A stretch of DNA of 36,497 nt from Candidatus Nanopelagicales bacterium (GTDB lineage Bacteria > Actinomycetota > Actinomycetes > S36-B12). Position 1 is the first letter of the stretch. Each line of letters opens with the position of its first letter. Of this stretch, positions 1-7,756 are shown in pieces. The notes beneath the pieces are model-generated. The model searched no databases and was not told the DNA's origin. It saw nothing but the letters and a program-made list of their open reading frames with translations. The stretch covers positions 1 to 36,497 of the forward strand of contig JANQZS010000108.1 of assembly GCA_030728405.1 (NCBI GenBank), read 5' to 3'. The position numbers and the translations under genes were made by a program.

Positions 1-789
1 CCATAGAGCGCCTGCGGAGTCACAGATGCCAAGACTGCGCGCCGGGCATTGATACGTTCGCCATCAACGAGCTCAACACCGGTTGCTTGACCACCGGAAA
101 CCAGAACGCGCTGCACATCTGCACCTGTGCGCAATTCTCCGCCCGCATCAGTGATGATTCCGGTCAGAGCATTCACAACGCTCACTCCGCCACCTACCGG
201 CACCGGCATACCGCCCCATGCGATGGCGGCCCCAATCACCTTTGTGATGAAGGCGCTCGATGCATCATCAGGGCCAAGTCCGTTATGCAAAGCCCACGGA
301 GCCAATAGTGATTTGGTGACGGGGGAGGAGAAAGTGCGATCAAGCCACGGCGCGGCAGGTTCGAGTAGTTCAGCACCGGTGGCCATCTGCTTTCGAGCCA
401 AAGTCGGCGAGCATCGCGTTCCACGCCGCATCATCACCCAATGCACCGAACTGCTCTGCGTTGCGCTCTGGATCGGTCGAGAGCACAGCTGTTCCATCGG
501 CGCAGAGAACGCCGGTAGGAGTGGTGGTGTTGAGGTAGGTCACGCCGCGGGCGGTGAGCTCATCTGCGAGTACGGCATAGGCCGGGCCGCCCACGAAGAG
601 TGGATGCCAACTCGACAACATCTCCACCGTGTAACCGGGGAATGTGTCGGTGCTGGTGAAGATGGCCCCGCCGGCGCGGTCGGAGCGTTCGCACACCGAG
701 ACCGACCAACCTTCTTTGGCCAACATCGCGCCGGCAACGAGGGCATTGATTCCGCTGCCGACGATGACTGCGTCAAAGGTGCCGGTCAT
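1..789 (-). pseudogene. Phytoene-dehydrogenase-like FAD oxidoreductase, frameshifted, 3' end outside window
   Basis: The first 139 codons from the ATG at 789 (preceded by AGGAGG) encode an intact N-terminal Rossmann domain with GSGINALVAG near residues 11-20, as in FAD-dependent phytoene dehydrogenase/amine oxidase-type proteins. The frame then stops at 370. A different minus-strand frame, open from about 395 to the window edge, continues the same family (FSSPVTKSLLAPWALH, then VPVGGGVSVVNAL). Compared with the paralogue at 881-2425, roughly 30 residues are missing at the junction as well as the frame being lost. This looks like an out-of-frame deletion of about 90 bases, or an assembly error at that spot. 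The gene is divergent from the intact paralogue. The family assignment is firm; the specific substrate is unknown. If the lesion is real, the protein is truncated after the FAD-binding domain. Confidence 0.75.
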
Positions 790-880
790 GTGGCCTCCTG
801 AAAAAGAATGGGTGTTTGCCAGATAGACCGTATATCGGAAAGATGTCGGTCGTCAGACTTACGAGATGAATGGAGCCGTT
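790..880. promoter_or_regulatory. Divergent intergenic region with inverted repeat CCG-TATAT-CGG
   Basis: This 91-bp gap separates two divergent FAD oxidoreductase genes and must hold both promoters. An imperfect inverted repeat CCG-N5-CGG with an AT-rich centre lies at 828-838 and could be an operator. A TTGCCA at 816-821 could be a plus-strand -35 box, but no clear -10 box follows at normal spacing. The operator role is inference from position only. Confidence 0.3.
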
Positions 881-2425
881 ATGTCGGTCACTTGCGACGT
901 TATCGTGATCGGAGCGGGGATCAATGGTCTCAGCGCTGCGGCCCTGTTGGCCAAATCCGGCAAACGGGTCATTGTCTTGGAGTCCAACGAAACCCCAGGT
1001 GGTGCGATCCGTACCGAAGAGGTGACCCTGCCCGGCTTCAAACACGATCTCTTCGCGATGAACCTTGGCCTTTTCGCCGGTGGACCGGTGATGGCAGCTC
1101 TGGGTGAAGATTTGGCGCGGCACGGTTTTGCTCTCGTGCCCAGCTCTCGACCCTTTGCCTCGGTATTTCCCGACGGAACCATGATCGGTGTGCAGACCAA
1201 TGCTGCGGCTACCCGGGAGAGCCTGGAACTCGTTGCTCCCGAAGATGTTGCCTCGTGGGATCGACTCGGCGCTCGATTGGGTGAAATAGCGCCGTTCCTC
1301 ATCGGGTTTTTGGGTTCGGAGATGCCCTCATGGGGCGCTGTTCGCACCGCCTGGAAAACCCACCGTGCACTGGGCACCGATGGCGTGTACGACCTGATCA
1401 AGCTGAGCCTTTCATCAACACGGGCGTTCGCTGATGAGAACTTCACTTCCCCCAAAACCAAAGCGCTCCTCGCATCGTGGGGCATGCATCTTGATTTCGC
1501 TCCAGACATCAGTGGTGGCGCACTCTTCTCGTACCTGGAAACTCTCGGCGGGCAGATGTTCGGCATGGTGATCGGCCAAGGCGGTGCGTCGTCATTGGTC
1601 TCAGCGCTGGTGGCCGTCATTGAAGAGAACGGCGGCGAAGTGCGCTGCAATGCTCGCGTCGATCAGATTCTGATTGATCGCGGTCGAGCGAGTGGTGTGC
1701 GTACTCTCAACGGTGATCAAGTGCTCAGCACCACTGTTGTCTCGAACGTGAACCCATCACTCATGCCCGCGATGCTGCCCGCGGATGAGGCCGCCCGACC
1801 AGAAGTTGCTCGCGCGGAAAACTTTCGTCCGGGCCTTGCCACGATGATGATTCACCTCGCACTCGACTCGCTCCCGGATTGGCGGGCGGGTGATGCCAGG
1901 GAATTCAACTACGTGCACATCGGACCATACCTCGATGACATGGCTCGCGCGTACACCGATGCAGCTGCGGGATTTTTGCCAGAGCGCCCCACCCTCGTGG
2001 TGGGTCAACCAACTGTGTCTGATCCCAGCCGTGCCCCTGAAGGCAAACATGTGCTGTGGGTGCAGGTACGCGTGCTGCCGCTTGAGATCGCAGATGGCAG
2101 CACGTGGGATGAGGTTGCAGAGATCTACGCCGATCGGGTCATCGACATCATCGACGAGTACGCCCCAGGTATCCGCGCCAAGATCCTTGGCCGCGCAGTA
2201 CTTTCACCAGCAGATTTGCAGCGCTACAACGCCAACTTGATCGGTGGGGATTCCCTCGGCGGCAGTCACCACCCGGCGCAGTTCTTCTTCCTGCGCCCTG
2301 TGCCCGGTTGGGGTCGTCATCGCGCGCCTATCAAAGGCTTGTACCTGTGTGGTGCCAGTACGTGGCCCGGTGGTGGGGTGGGCGGCACGAGCGGGGCGCT
2401 CGTTGCAAAGACGTTGGGTGCCTGA
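881..2425 (+). CDS. NAD(P)/FAD-dependent oxidoreductase, phytoene-dehydrogenase-like
   Basis: A 514-residue protein beginning with a dinucleotide-binding fold (VIVIGAGINGLSAAALL, residues about 7-23), followed by the ES-N-ETPGGAIRTE segment that binds the FAD ribose. It ends with the family's C-terminal FAD-contacting region (LYLCGASTWPGGGVGGTSGA). The length is normal for the CrtI-like family, whose members desaturate or isomerise polyenes and other alicyclic substrates. I chose the ATG at 881 because GGAG sits five bases upstream; an in-frame ATG at 866 lacks a ribosome site. The gene is divergent from a broken paralogue and convergent with the BadI/MenB-like crotonase, 15 bases away. No other carotenoid gene is nearby, so a role in carotenoid synthesis is not supported. 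A role in the adjoining CoA-ester pathway is inference. Confidence 0.85.
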   Translation: MSVTCDVIVIGAGINGLSAAALLAKSGKRVIVLESNETPGGAIRTEEVTLPGFKHDLFAMNLGLFAGGPVMAALGEDLARHGFALVPSSRPFASVFPDGTMIGVQTNAAATRESLELVAPEDVASWDRLGARLGEIAPFLIGFLGSEMPSWGAVRTAWKTHRALGTDGVYDLIKLSLSSTRAFADENFTSPKTKALLASWGMHLDFAPDISGGALFSYLETLGGQMFGMVIGQGGASSLVSALVAVIEENGGEVRCNARVDQILIDRGRASGVRTLNGDQVLSTTVVSNVNPSLMPAMLPADEAARPEVARAENFRPGLATMMIHLALDSLPDWRAGDAREFNYVHIGPYLDDMARAYTDAAAGFLPERPTLVVGQPTVSDPSRAPEGKHVLWVQVRVLPLEIADGSTWDEVAEIYADRVIDIIDEYAPGIRAKILGRAVLSPADLQRYNANLIGGDSLGGSHHPAQFFFLRPVPGWGRHRAPIKGLYLCGASTWPGGGVGGTSGALVAKTLGA

Positions 2426-2440
2426 AAAAACACCAAAAAG

Positions 2441-3241
2441 TTACGCGCGGTACGGAGAAAAGTCTGGCGGACGCTTTTCATTGAAGGCGGCCCCGCCTTC
2501 CTTGGCCTCATCCGTTGTCACAAACAGATCCAAGACGTCGAAGGCGAGAGATTGAATGCCGACGATGTGATCGGTATCTGCATTGAAGGAATGCTTCAGA
2601 GTCTTCAGTGCGGTAGGAGAAAGCGCGCACGCCTTGCGACCCCACTCGATTGCCAAGGGCAACAACTCATCGGGCTCAACTACCCGGTTCACCAATCCCC
2701 AGCGCTCGGCGGTGTCAGCGTCGTACTGATCGCAGAAGAACCAAATTTCCCGAGCTCGCTTCTCTCCGACGACGCGAGCTAAATACGCGGTGCCGAATCC
2801 GGCATCGAAGCTGCCCACGCGGGGACCGACCTGACCAAACCGGGCGGTCTTTGATGCAAGGGACACATCGCACAGCACATGCAATACGTGTCCACCACCG
2901 ATCGCGAAACCATTCACAGCAGCAATGACCGGCTTGGGTACCTCGCGGATCAACCGGTGCAGGCGCTCAATCTCGAACATGCCCATCTCAGTCTCGCCGT
3001 AACCGCCGGTGGTTGCCCGTTCCTTTTGATCGCCGCCACTGCAGAACGCTTTTTCACCTGCGCCGGTGAGCACGATCGCGCCCACTGTTTTGTCGATCCA
3101 GGCGTACCGGAAGGCGTAAATCAACTCATCGACGGTGCGCCCGCGCAGGGCGTTGTACCGATCGGGTCGATTGATGGTGATCACGGCGACGCCGTCGGTC
3201 ACCTCGTAAGCAACGTCGGTGAACTCAGCGATCGTGATCAT
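2441..3241 (-). CDS. Crotonase-family ring hydrolase/lyase, BadI/MenB-like
   Basis: A 266-residue enoyl-CoA hydratase/isomerase-superfamily protein. The oxyanion-hole segments are AFCSGGDQ (residues 65-72) and AIGGGHVL (113-120). The stretch FGQVGPRVGSFDAGFGTAYL (135-154) and the following VVGEKRAREIW belong to the subgroup of MenB (dihydroxynaphthoyl-CoA synthase) and BadI (2-ketocyclohexanecarboxyl-CoA hydrolase, which opens a ring to pimelyl-CoA). No menaquinone genes are nearby, but a thiolase, SDR and CoA ligases are, so a BadI-like ring-opening or ring-hydrolysing role fits better; this is inference. The ATG at 3241 overlaps the thiolase stop by four bases (ATGA), showing translational coupling. 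In-frame upstream codons to 3286 are thiolase-coding and were left out. Confidence 0.85.
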   Translation of the reverse strand: MITIAEFTDVAYEVTDGVAVITINRPDRYNALRGRTVDELIYAFRYAWIDKTVGAIVLTGAGEKAFCSGGDQKERATTGGYGETEMGMFEIERLHRLIREVPKPVIAAVNGFAIGGGHVLHVLCDVSLASKTARFGQVGPRVGSFDAGFGTAYLARVVGEKRAREIWFFCDQYDADTAERWGLVNRVVEPDELLPLAIEWGRKACALSPTALKTLKHSFNADTDHIVGIQSLAFDVLDLFVTTDEAKEGGAAFNEKRPPDFSPYRA

Positions 3242-4416
3242 GACACCTCCACAAGAACGGCAACTCCTAGACCAACACCAATGCATGCAGTCGCGATGCC
3301 AAGACCGCCACCGGTGCGCTGCAGACCCCGAACCGTATCGATCACTGCTCGGGCAGCTGATGCGCCGATGGGATGACCCATGGCGATCGCGCCACCATCA
3401 GGGTTCACCCGGTCGCGAGGGATCTCCGGGAGATCGTGCAACACGGTGAGCACCATCGCTGCGAACGCCTCGTTGATCTCGAACCGGGAGATGTCAGCGA
3501 AGGAGTGCCCGGTGCGCTCGAGCAGTTTGCGCATCGCCGGGATCGGGGCGCTCGCAAAATCATCGGGCTCCACGGCAACGATCGTGGAGCCAAGGATCGT
3601 GCCCATGGGCTCTAGGCCTAGTTCTCGGGCAATCTGATCGGTAGTAACCAGTGAGGCGACCGCGCCATCGTTGATGGGGGAGGAGTTACCGGCTGTGACA
3701 GTGCCGTCTTTGGCGAATGCCGGTGGCAGGGCGCCGAGGGTGGCCATGGTGGAGTCGGGGCGAATGGATTCATCGCGGGTAACGCCGTTCACGGCAAAGG
3801 CGAAACCATCGTGCAGGCCGGCATCCCAAGCTGCGGCTGCACGCTCATGTGATCGCACTGCCCACTCGTCCATCTCGGTGCGGGTAATACCGCGGGCATC
3901 GGCACTGCGTTGGGCACACACTCCGAGGCTGTCGGTCCAGTGCGCGGGGAATGCGGGGTTGATCATGCGCCAGCCGACCGTGGTCTGTTCAAGTTTCGTG
4001 GAAGCGTCGAGCGGCTTGTCTGATTTGGGAAGAACAAATGGTGCCCGGCTCATGGACTCGACGCCGCCGGCGATCACGGTGGTCATGTCTCCAGCGCGCA
4101 CGGCGCGAAATGCCTGGATCAGAGCCTCGGCGCCCGAGCCGCACAATCGGTTAATGGTCATGCCTGGAACCGTGACCGGTAAACCCGCAAGGAGAGCAGA
4201 CATACGGGCCACGTTCCGGTTGTCTTCTCCGGCCCCGTTCGCATCGCCCATGATGACGTCGTCGATCGTGGCTTGATCAAGGCTGGGAATTGCCCCGACG
4301 AGCTCAGCAATCGTGAGGCCGAGGAGGTCATCGGGCCTGATTCCGGACAGCCCACCGCGGCTTTTGCCAAAGACGGTCCGGCGGGCTGCCGCAAGGACGG
4401 GACGGGGGCTGCTCAT
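3238..4416 (-). CDS. Acetyl-CoA C-acyltransferase (thiolase), PcaF-like
   Basis: A 392-residue thiolase with all catalytic elements: nucleophilic Cys92 in NRLCGSGAEAL, NEAFA, GHPIGAS (His348) and the C-terminal CIGVG (Cys378). The segment GAGEDNRNVARMSALLAGLP (61-80) closely recalls beta-ketoadipyl-CoA thiolases (PcaF/PaaJ), which suggests a dicarboxylic or aromatic-derived 3-oxoacyl-CoA as substrate. It cleaves 3-oxoacyl-CoA with free CoA to acetyl-CoA and a shortened acyl-CoA. The start is the ATG at 4416; no Shine-Dalgarno sequence precedes it, and an AT-rich -10-like box lies seven bases upstream, so the mRNA may be leaderless. It is the first gene of a two-gene operon with the crotonase. 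Specificity is inferred from similarity, not proven. Confidence 0.92.
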   Translation of the reverse strand: MSSPRPVLAAARRTVFGKSRGGLSGIRPDDLLGLTIAELVGAIPSLDQATIDDVIMGDANGAGEDNRNVARMSALLAGLPVTVPGMTINRLCGSGAEALIQAFRAVRAGDMTTVIAGGVESMSRAPFVLPKSDKPLDASTKLEQTTVGWRMINPAFPAHWTDSLGVCAQRSADARGITRTEMDEWAVRSHERAAAAWDAGLHDGFAFAVNGVTRDESIRPDSTMATLGALPPAFAKDGTVTAGNSSPINDGAVASLVTTDQIARELGLEPMGTILGSTIVAVEPDDFASAPIPAMRKLLERTGHSFADISRFEINEAFAAMVLTVLHDLPEIPRDRVNPDGGAIAMGHPIGASAARAVIDTVRGLQRTGGGLGIATACIGVGLGVAVLVEVS

Positions 4417-4421
4417 GTGTC

Positions 4422-4429
4422 GTATTATT
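4422..4429 (-). promoter_or_regulatory. Candidate -10 box for a leaderless thiolase transcript
   Basis: On the minus strand the bases read AATAATAC, giving an AATAAT or TAATAC hexamer. AATAAT ends seven bases before the thiolase ATG at 4416, so transcription would start at or beside the A of the ATG. No ribosome-binding site precedes the ATG. There is no convincing -35 box. Actinobacteria commonly use leaderless mRNAs with only a TANNNT-type -10 element. Confidence 0.35.
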
Positions 4430-4481
4430 GCCGGTCGACAAGGATGCGCGTTACCCGACCTGAGCCGAGTAGGTTGGAAAC

Positions 4482-4496
4482 CTCGCGAATCACTAA
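4482..4496. promoter_or_regulatory. Candidate PaaX-type operator upstream of the SDR operon
   Basis: The sequence CTCGCGAATCACTAA, read on the minus strand, contains TGATTCGCGAG. It matches 13 of 15 positions of the E. coli PaaX operator consensus as I remember it (WWTRTGATTCGYGWT). It lies 15 bases upstream of the SDR start codon, just before the GGGAGG ribosome site, where bound repressor would block transcription. A PaaX-family gene is encoded about 8 kb away at 12274-13158. The consensus is recalled, not looked up, and an actinobacterial PaaX could recognise a different site. Confidence 0.4.
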
Positions 4497-4510
4497 CTGT
4501 GGGAGGGCAT

Positions 4511-5284
4511 ATGCCGTCATCGAGTGGTCCTTCTTTACGGGTTCTAGTTACGGGCGCGAGCCGAGGAATCGGTGCCGCCATTGTGGCCGAACTTGGCGCC
4601 CAAGGTCATCGGATCGCCCTTACTGCTCGCACGGAGGCTGATTTAGTTGCAGTGGCCGCTGCGGTGGATGGCCCAACCCTGGTCCTGCCAGCCGATGCGA
4701 TCGATCCGGCTGCTCCCCAGCGCCTGATCGATGCGGTGGTGGCTGAGTGGGGTGGGATCGACGTGCTGGTCCTAAACGCCGGCGAGGCAGTTTCAGCGCC
4801 GATCGAGCGCACCGATGAAGAGTTATGGAACTCCCTCTTGGAGATCAACCTCACCTCTCCCTTCCGTTTTGTGCGGGCGGCAACGCCAGTCATGAAGGCC
4901 CAAGGCTTTGGCCGGATGATCGTCGTGGCCAGCGTCGCTTCCAAGATTGGAGCGCCGTACATCAGCGCTTACGTATCTGCAAAGCACGGTGTGCTTGGCA
5001 TGGTGCGCGCGGCGGCGGCAGAGCTCGCCACAACCGGCATCACCGTGAACGCGGTATGCCCGGGTTATGTGGATACACCCATGACCCAACGCTCAGTCGA
5101 TGCAATTGTCGCGAAGACCGGTCGCTCGCGTGAACTCGTTCTCGGCAACCTCCAATCAGCTCAACCCATCGGCCGACTCATCACGGCGGGAGAAGTTGCC
5201 ACCGCGGTGTCCTTTCTGGCCAACGACTCCGGTGGCATCAACGGCCAAAGCATTGTCATCGACGGAGGGGCAGTTCAATCATGA
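4511..5284 (+). CDS. SDR-family NAD(P)-dependent dehydrogenase (3-hydroxyacyl-CoA type)
   Basis: A 257-residue classical short-chain dehydrogenase: TGASRGIG cofactor loop (14-21), NAG motif (89-91), Ser141, catalytic Tyr154 and Lys158 (YVSAK), and the C-terminal NGQSIVIDGG. The C-terminal half (VCPGYVDTPMTQR, then a KTGRSRE insertion and QPIGRLITAGEVA) resembles SDRs found in aerobic 2-aminobenzoyl-CoA/salicylyl-CoA gene clusters and BadH-like hydroxyacyl-CoA dehydrogenases; this is recognition by eye. It probably oxidises a 3-hydroxyacyl-CoA to the 3-oxoacyl-CoA used by the neighbouring thiolase or crotonase. The ATG at 4511 has GGGAGG four bases upstream. It is first in a five-gene operon and overlaps the RidA gene by four bases. 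Confidence 0.88.
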   Translation: MPSSSGPSLRVLVTGASRGIGAAIVAELGAQGHRIALTARTEADLVAVAAAVDGPTLVLPADAIDPAAPQRLIDAVVAEWGGIDVLVLNAGEAVSAPIERTDEELWNSLLEINLTSPFRFVRAATPVMKAQGFGRMIVVASVASKIGAPYISAYVSAKHGVLGMVRAAAAELATTGITVNAVCPGYVDTPMTQRSVDAIVAKTGRSRELVLGNLQSAQPIGRLITAGEVATAVSFLANDSGGINGQSIVIDGGAVQS

Positions 5285-5679
5285 CCGTACGCAGAGTCAA
5301 CCCGCCGCACTTAGCTCCACCGATCGGCTTCTCGCACGCAGTGGTGGCAGAGGGTTCCACCATCGTGTTGCTCGCCGGTCAAACCGCACTCAACGCAGAC
5401 AACGTGATCGTGGGCAGCACGATTGTTGAGCAGTTTGAGCAGGTCATGACAAACCTGCTCGCTGCGCTCGAGGCCGCGGGCGGCACCCCTGATCAGTTGG
5501 CCAAACTGACGATCTATTCCGTCGATCCCGTCGATTACCGGGCCAACGCACGCGATATCGGACGGATTTGGCAGCGCCTCGTCGGCAAGGACTACCCAGC
5601 CATGACACTGATCGGTGTTACGCGCCTGTGGGATGACGAAGCCCTATTGGAGATCGAGGGGACTGCGATCCTCCCGTGA
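5281..5679 (+). CDS. RidA-family (YjgF/YER057c/UK114) protein
   Basis: A 132-residue RidA-like protein with the typical small trimer-forming fold: VVLLAGQTALNADN near the N-terminus, then EQFEQVMTNLLAALEAAGG and the C-terminal GVTRLWDDEALLEIEGTAIL, where the conserved Arg is present. Family members hydrolyse reactive enamine/imine intermediates, and some act as deaminases in aromatic pathways (for example 2-aminomuconate deaminase). Its presence in a CoA-ester operon beside an SDR is reminiscent of 2-aminobenzoyl-CoA clusters, which raises the possibility of an N-containing or enol intermediate. The start ATG overlaps the SDR stop as ATGA; its stop overlaps the next gene's GTG as GTGA. Confidence 0.88.
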   Translation: MTVRRVNPPHLAPPIGFSHAVVAEGSTIVLLAGQTALNADNVIVGSTIVEQFEQVMTNLLAALEAAGGTPDQLAKLTIYSVDPVDYRANARDIGRIWQRLVGKDYPAMTLIGVTRLWDDEALLEIEGTAILP

Positions 5680-7754
5680 CAATGCACCCCTCGGCGCCTG
5701 CACTCGCTGCACTGTGGTCAGCATCATCGATCGCAATCATTGGCGCCACCGAACGCGAAGGTGCGATGGGGCGACTGCCCGTTGAGTACCTCCAGCGATT
5801 TGGTTACGCCGGTCGCATTTTTCCGGTGAACCCGAAGGGTGGATCGGTACTCGGCTTGCCGGCATATGAATCAGTCGTCTCCATCAATCAGCCGATTGAC
5901 CTAGCGCTGATCATGGTGCCCGCAACTGCGGTGCACGATGCCGTCGAAGCATGCGCTCAGGCCGGTGTGCGGGTGGCGATTGTGATGTCATCCGGGTTTG
6001 CCGAAACGGGCCCAGAAGGTGCTGCAGCGCAATTGGAACTCGTAGATATCGCGCGAGCCGGTGGCATGCGACTCGTGGGCCCAAATTGTATCGGTGCGGT
6101 GGGCGGAGCCGATCGAGTGCTCGCCACGTTCAGTCCGGTTTTTGCTTCTGCATCCACCCCACTTCCTGGTGGACCGGTGGCATTGGTGAGTCAATCAGGA
6201 GCCCTTGGATTCGGCGCGCTCTCTTTGGGTCTTGAACGCGGTGTGCCGATCGGCATCGCGATCACCACCGGCAATGAGGCCGACGTCACCGCAAGTGAAG
6301 TGGCCGCAGCTCTTGCGATGGATGAGAACGTACGCGCACTTGCAATGTATGTGGAATCCCTTGATGACCTTGAAGCGATCCGCGCAGCCGCACAGGAAAA
6401 GCCGGTGGTGATGCTCAAAGCCGGCCGGAGCGATGCTGGCGCGAAAGCAGCTGCCTCGCATACCGGAGCGCTGGCGTCGGCGGACAAAGTTGTTGACGCT
6501 GCACTGCGCCAAGCCGGCATCGCGCGGGTTAACACGATTGATGATTTGCTCGATGCGGCAGCGCTCCTCGCACTCGATGGCCGGATGCACGGGGATCGCA
6601 TCGGCATCGTGACTACTTCAGGAGGCAGTGGAATTCTTGCTGCCGATGCAATTGAAGTTAATGGACTTCAACTTGCTGAATTGGCGTCAGACACCGTGCA
6701 AGATCTTGAAGCGATCGTGCCGAGTTACGGCAACGCCACCAACCCTGTTGATGTGACAGCCGCGGTGATGGCTGAGCCGGGCCTGTTTGAGCGGTGCGTT
6801 GAACGGCTAGCCGATGATCCTTCAGTCGATGCGATTGTGGCCTGCTTTGCGGTACTGGTGGGCGATGACGTAACCCGAATTGCTCGAGCACTTCAGGCGG
6901 TTCGTGAACGCACGGGATTGCCGGTAGTTGCAGCGCGTACCGGAGCGGCGTCGCTCGCTCCTGAGGGCGCTGCTGTTCTTGCTGCAGCAGGCGTGCCGGT
7001 CTACTCAACCCCGGAACGAGCGGTGGCAGCACTCGCCGCCCTTCGCGTTGTCAGCGTTCCAGCACGCGAGCGCGCAATCCGATCAGCAGTTACTACTGCG
7101 GTACCAACGCCGGGGGCATCGGAGAAAGAAGTCAAGGCGCTGCTTGCGAAAGCCGGTGTGCCCATCCCGGAATCGTTCCTGACCAGCACTCTCGAAGAAG
7201 CTCGAGCGGCTCTTACCTCTGTTGGTGGCCGGTGCGTGCTCAAGGCGGTCGTGCCAGGTCTTTTGCACAAGTCCGATGCGGGCGGGGTAATCGTTGGAGT
7301 AACCGAAGAGACTTTGGCCGCCGGCTTTACGCAGGTGGCAGCCCTAGGTGGGCGGGTACTCGTGGAGCGCATGGTTCCCGGTGGCGTCGAAGTAATCGTC
7401 GGTCTCACCCCGAGCCCACTTGGGCGCGTGCTCACCGTGGGTGTGGGCGGGGTGTTAACCGAGATCGTGGCGGATGCCGCGGTTCGCGTGCTCCCCGTCG
7501 ATGCGCAAGACGTGAGCGAGATGATCGAGAGCACTGCGCTTTCGGCGCTGCTCGCTGGTGCGCGTGGTGCTCCGCCGGCCGATAGGGCTGCGTTGATCGA
7601 CGCGGTTCTCGCAATCGTTGATGCAACCTGCACCTGGCCATCCGATGGCGAACTCGACATCAACCCGATCACGGTGCTCACCGAAGGCGCTTGGGTGCTC
7701 GATGCCATGTTCCACGTTCCCGAAGAAAATGTTTCCCCGATGAGAGGTCACTGA
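5676..7754 (+). CDS. Acyl-CoA synthetase, ADP-forming (acetate-CoA ligase family)
   Basis: A 692-residue single-chain NDP-forming acyl-CoA synthetase. Domain order is a CoA-binding Rossmann domain (about 10-130, SIAIIGATEREGAMG), succinyl-CoA-ligase-like flavodoxin domains (about 150-450) with the phospho-acceptor His262 in AAASHTGALA, and a C-terminal ATP-grasp domain (about 475-690; LKAVVPGLLHKSDAGGV and DINPITVL). It makes or consumes acyl-CoA with ATP/ADP through a phosphohistidine enzyme. The GTG at 5676 overlaps the RidA stop (GTGA); an in-frame ATG lies two codons later. It sits directly before an AMP-forming ligase, so the operon has two distinct CoA-activation enzymes. It may recover ATP from a product thioester or activate a second acid; which is unknown. 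Confidence 0.9.
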   Translation: MTMHPSAPALAALWSASSIAIIGATEREGAMGRLPVEYLQRFGYAGRIFPVNPKGGSVLGLPAYESVVSINQPIDLALIMVPATAVHDAVEACAQAGVRVAIVMSSGFAETGPEGAAAQLELVDIARAGGMRLVGPNCIGAVGGADRVLATFSPVFASASTPLPGGPVALVSQSGALGFGALSLGLERGVPIGIAITTGNEADVTASEVAAALAMDENVRALAMYVESLDDLEAIRAAAQEKPVVMLKAGRSDAGAKAAASHTGALASADKVVDAALRQAGIARVNTIDDLLDAAALLALDGRMHGDRIGIVTTSGGSGILAADAIEVNGLQLAELASDTVQDLEAIVPSYGNATNPVDVTAAVMAEPGLFERCVERLADDPSVDAIVACFAVLVGDDVTRIARALQAVRERTGLPVVAARTGAASLAPEGAAVLAAAGVPVYSTPERAVAALAALRVVSVPARERAIRSAVTTAVPTPGASEKEVKALLAKAGVPIPESFLTSTLEEARAALTSVGGRCVLKAVVPGLLHKSDAGGVIVGVTEETLAAGFTQVAALGGRVLVERMVPGGVEVIVGLTPSPLGRVLTVGVGGVLTEIVADAAVRVLPVDAQDVSEMIESTALSALLAGARGAPPADRAALIDAVLAIVDATCTWPSDGELDINPITVLTEGAWVLDAMFHVPEENVSPMRGH

Positions 7755-7756
7755 TC

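Noticed and set aside
2441-3241. menB (dihydroxynaphthoyl-CoA synthase) as firm gene name
   Set aside because: MenB and BadI share the motifs seen here; no other menaquinone genes are near and the context is catabolic, so no symbol was given.
7001-7708. Long open frame antisense to the ADP-forming acyl-CoA synthetase
   Set aside because: Low-complexity Ala/Ser/Thr/Pro composition, typical of antisense frames in GC-rich genes.
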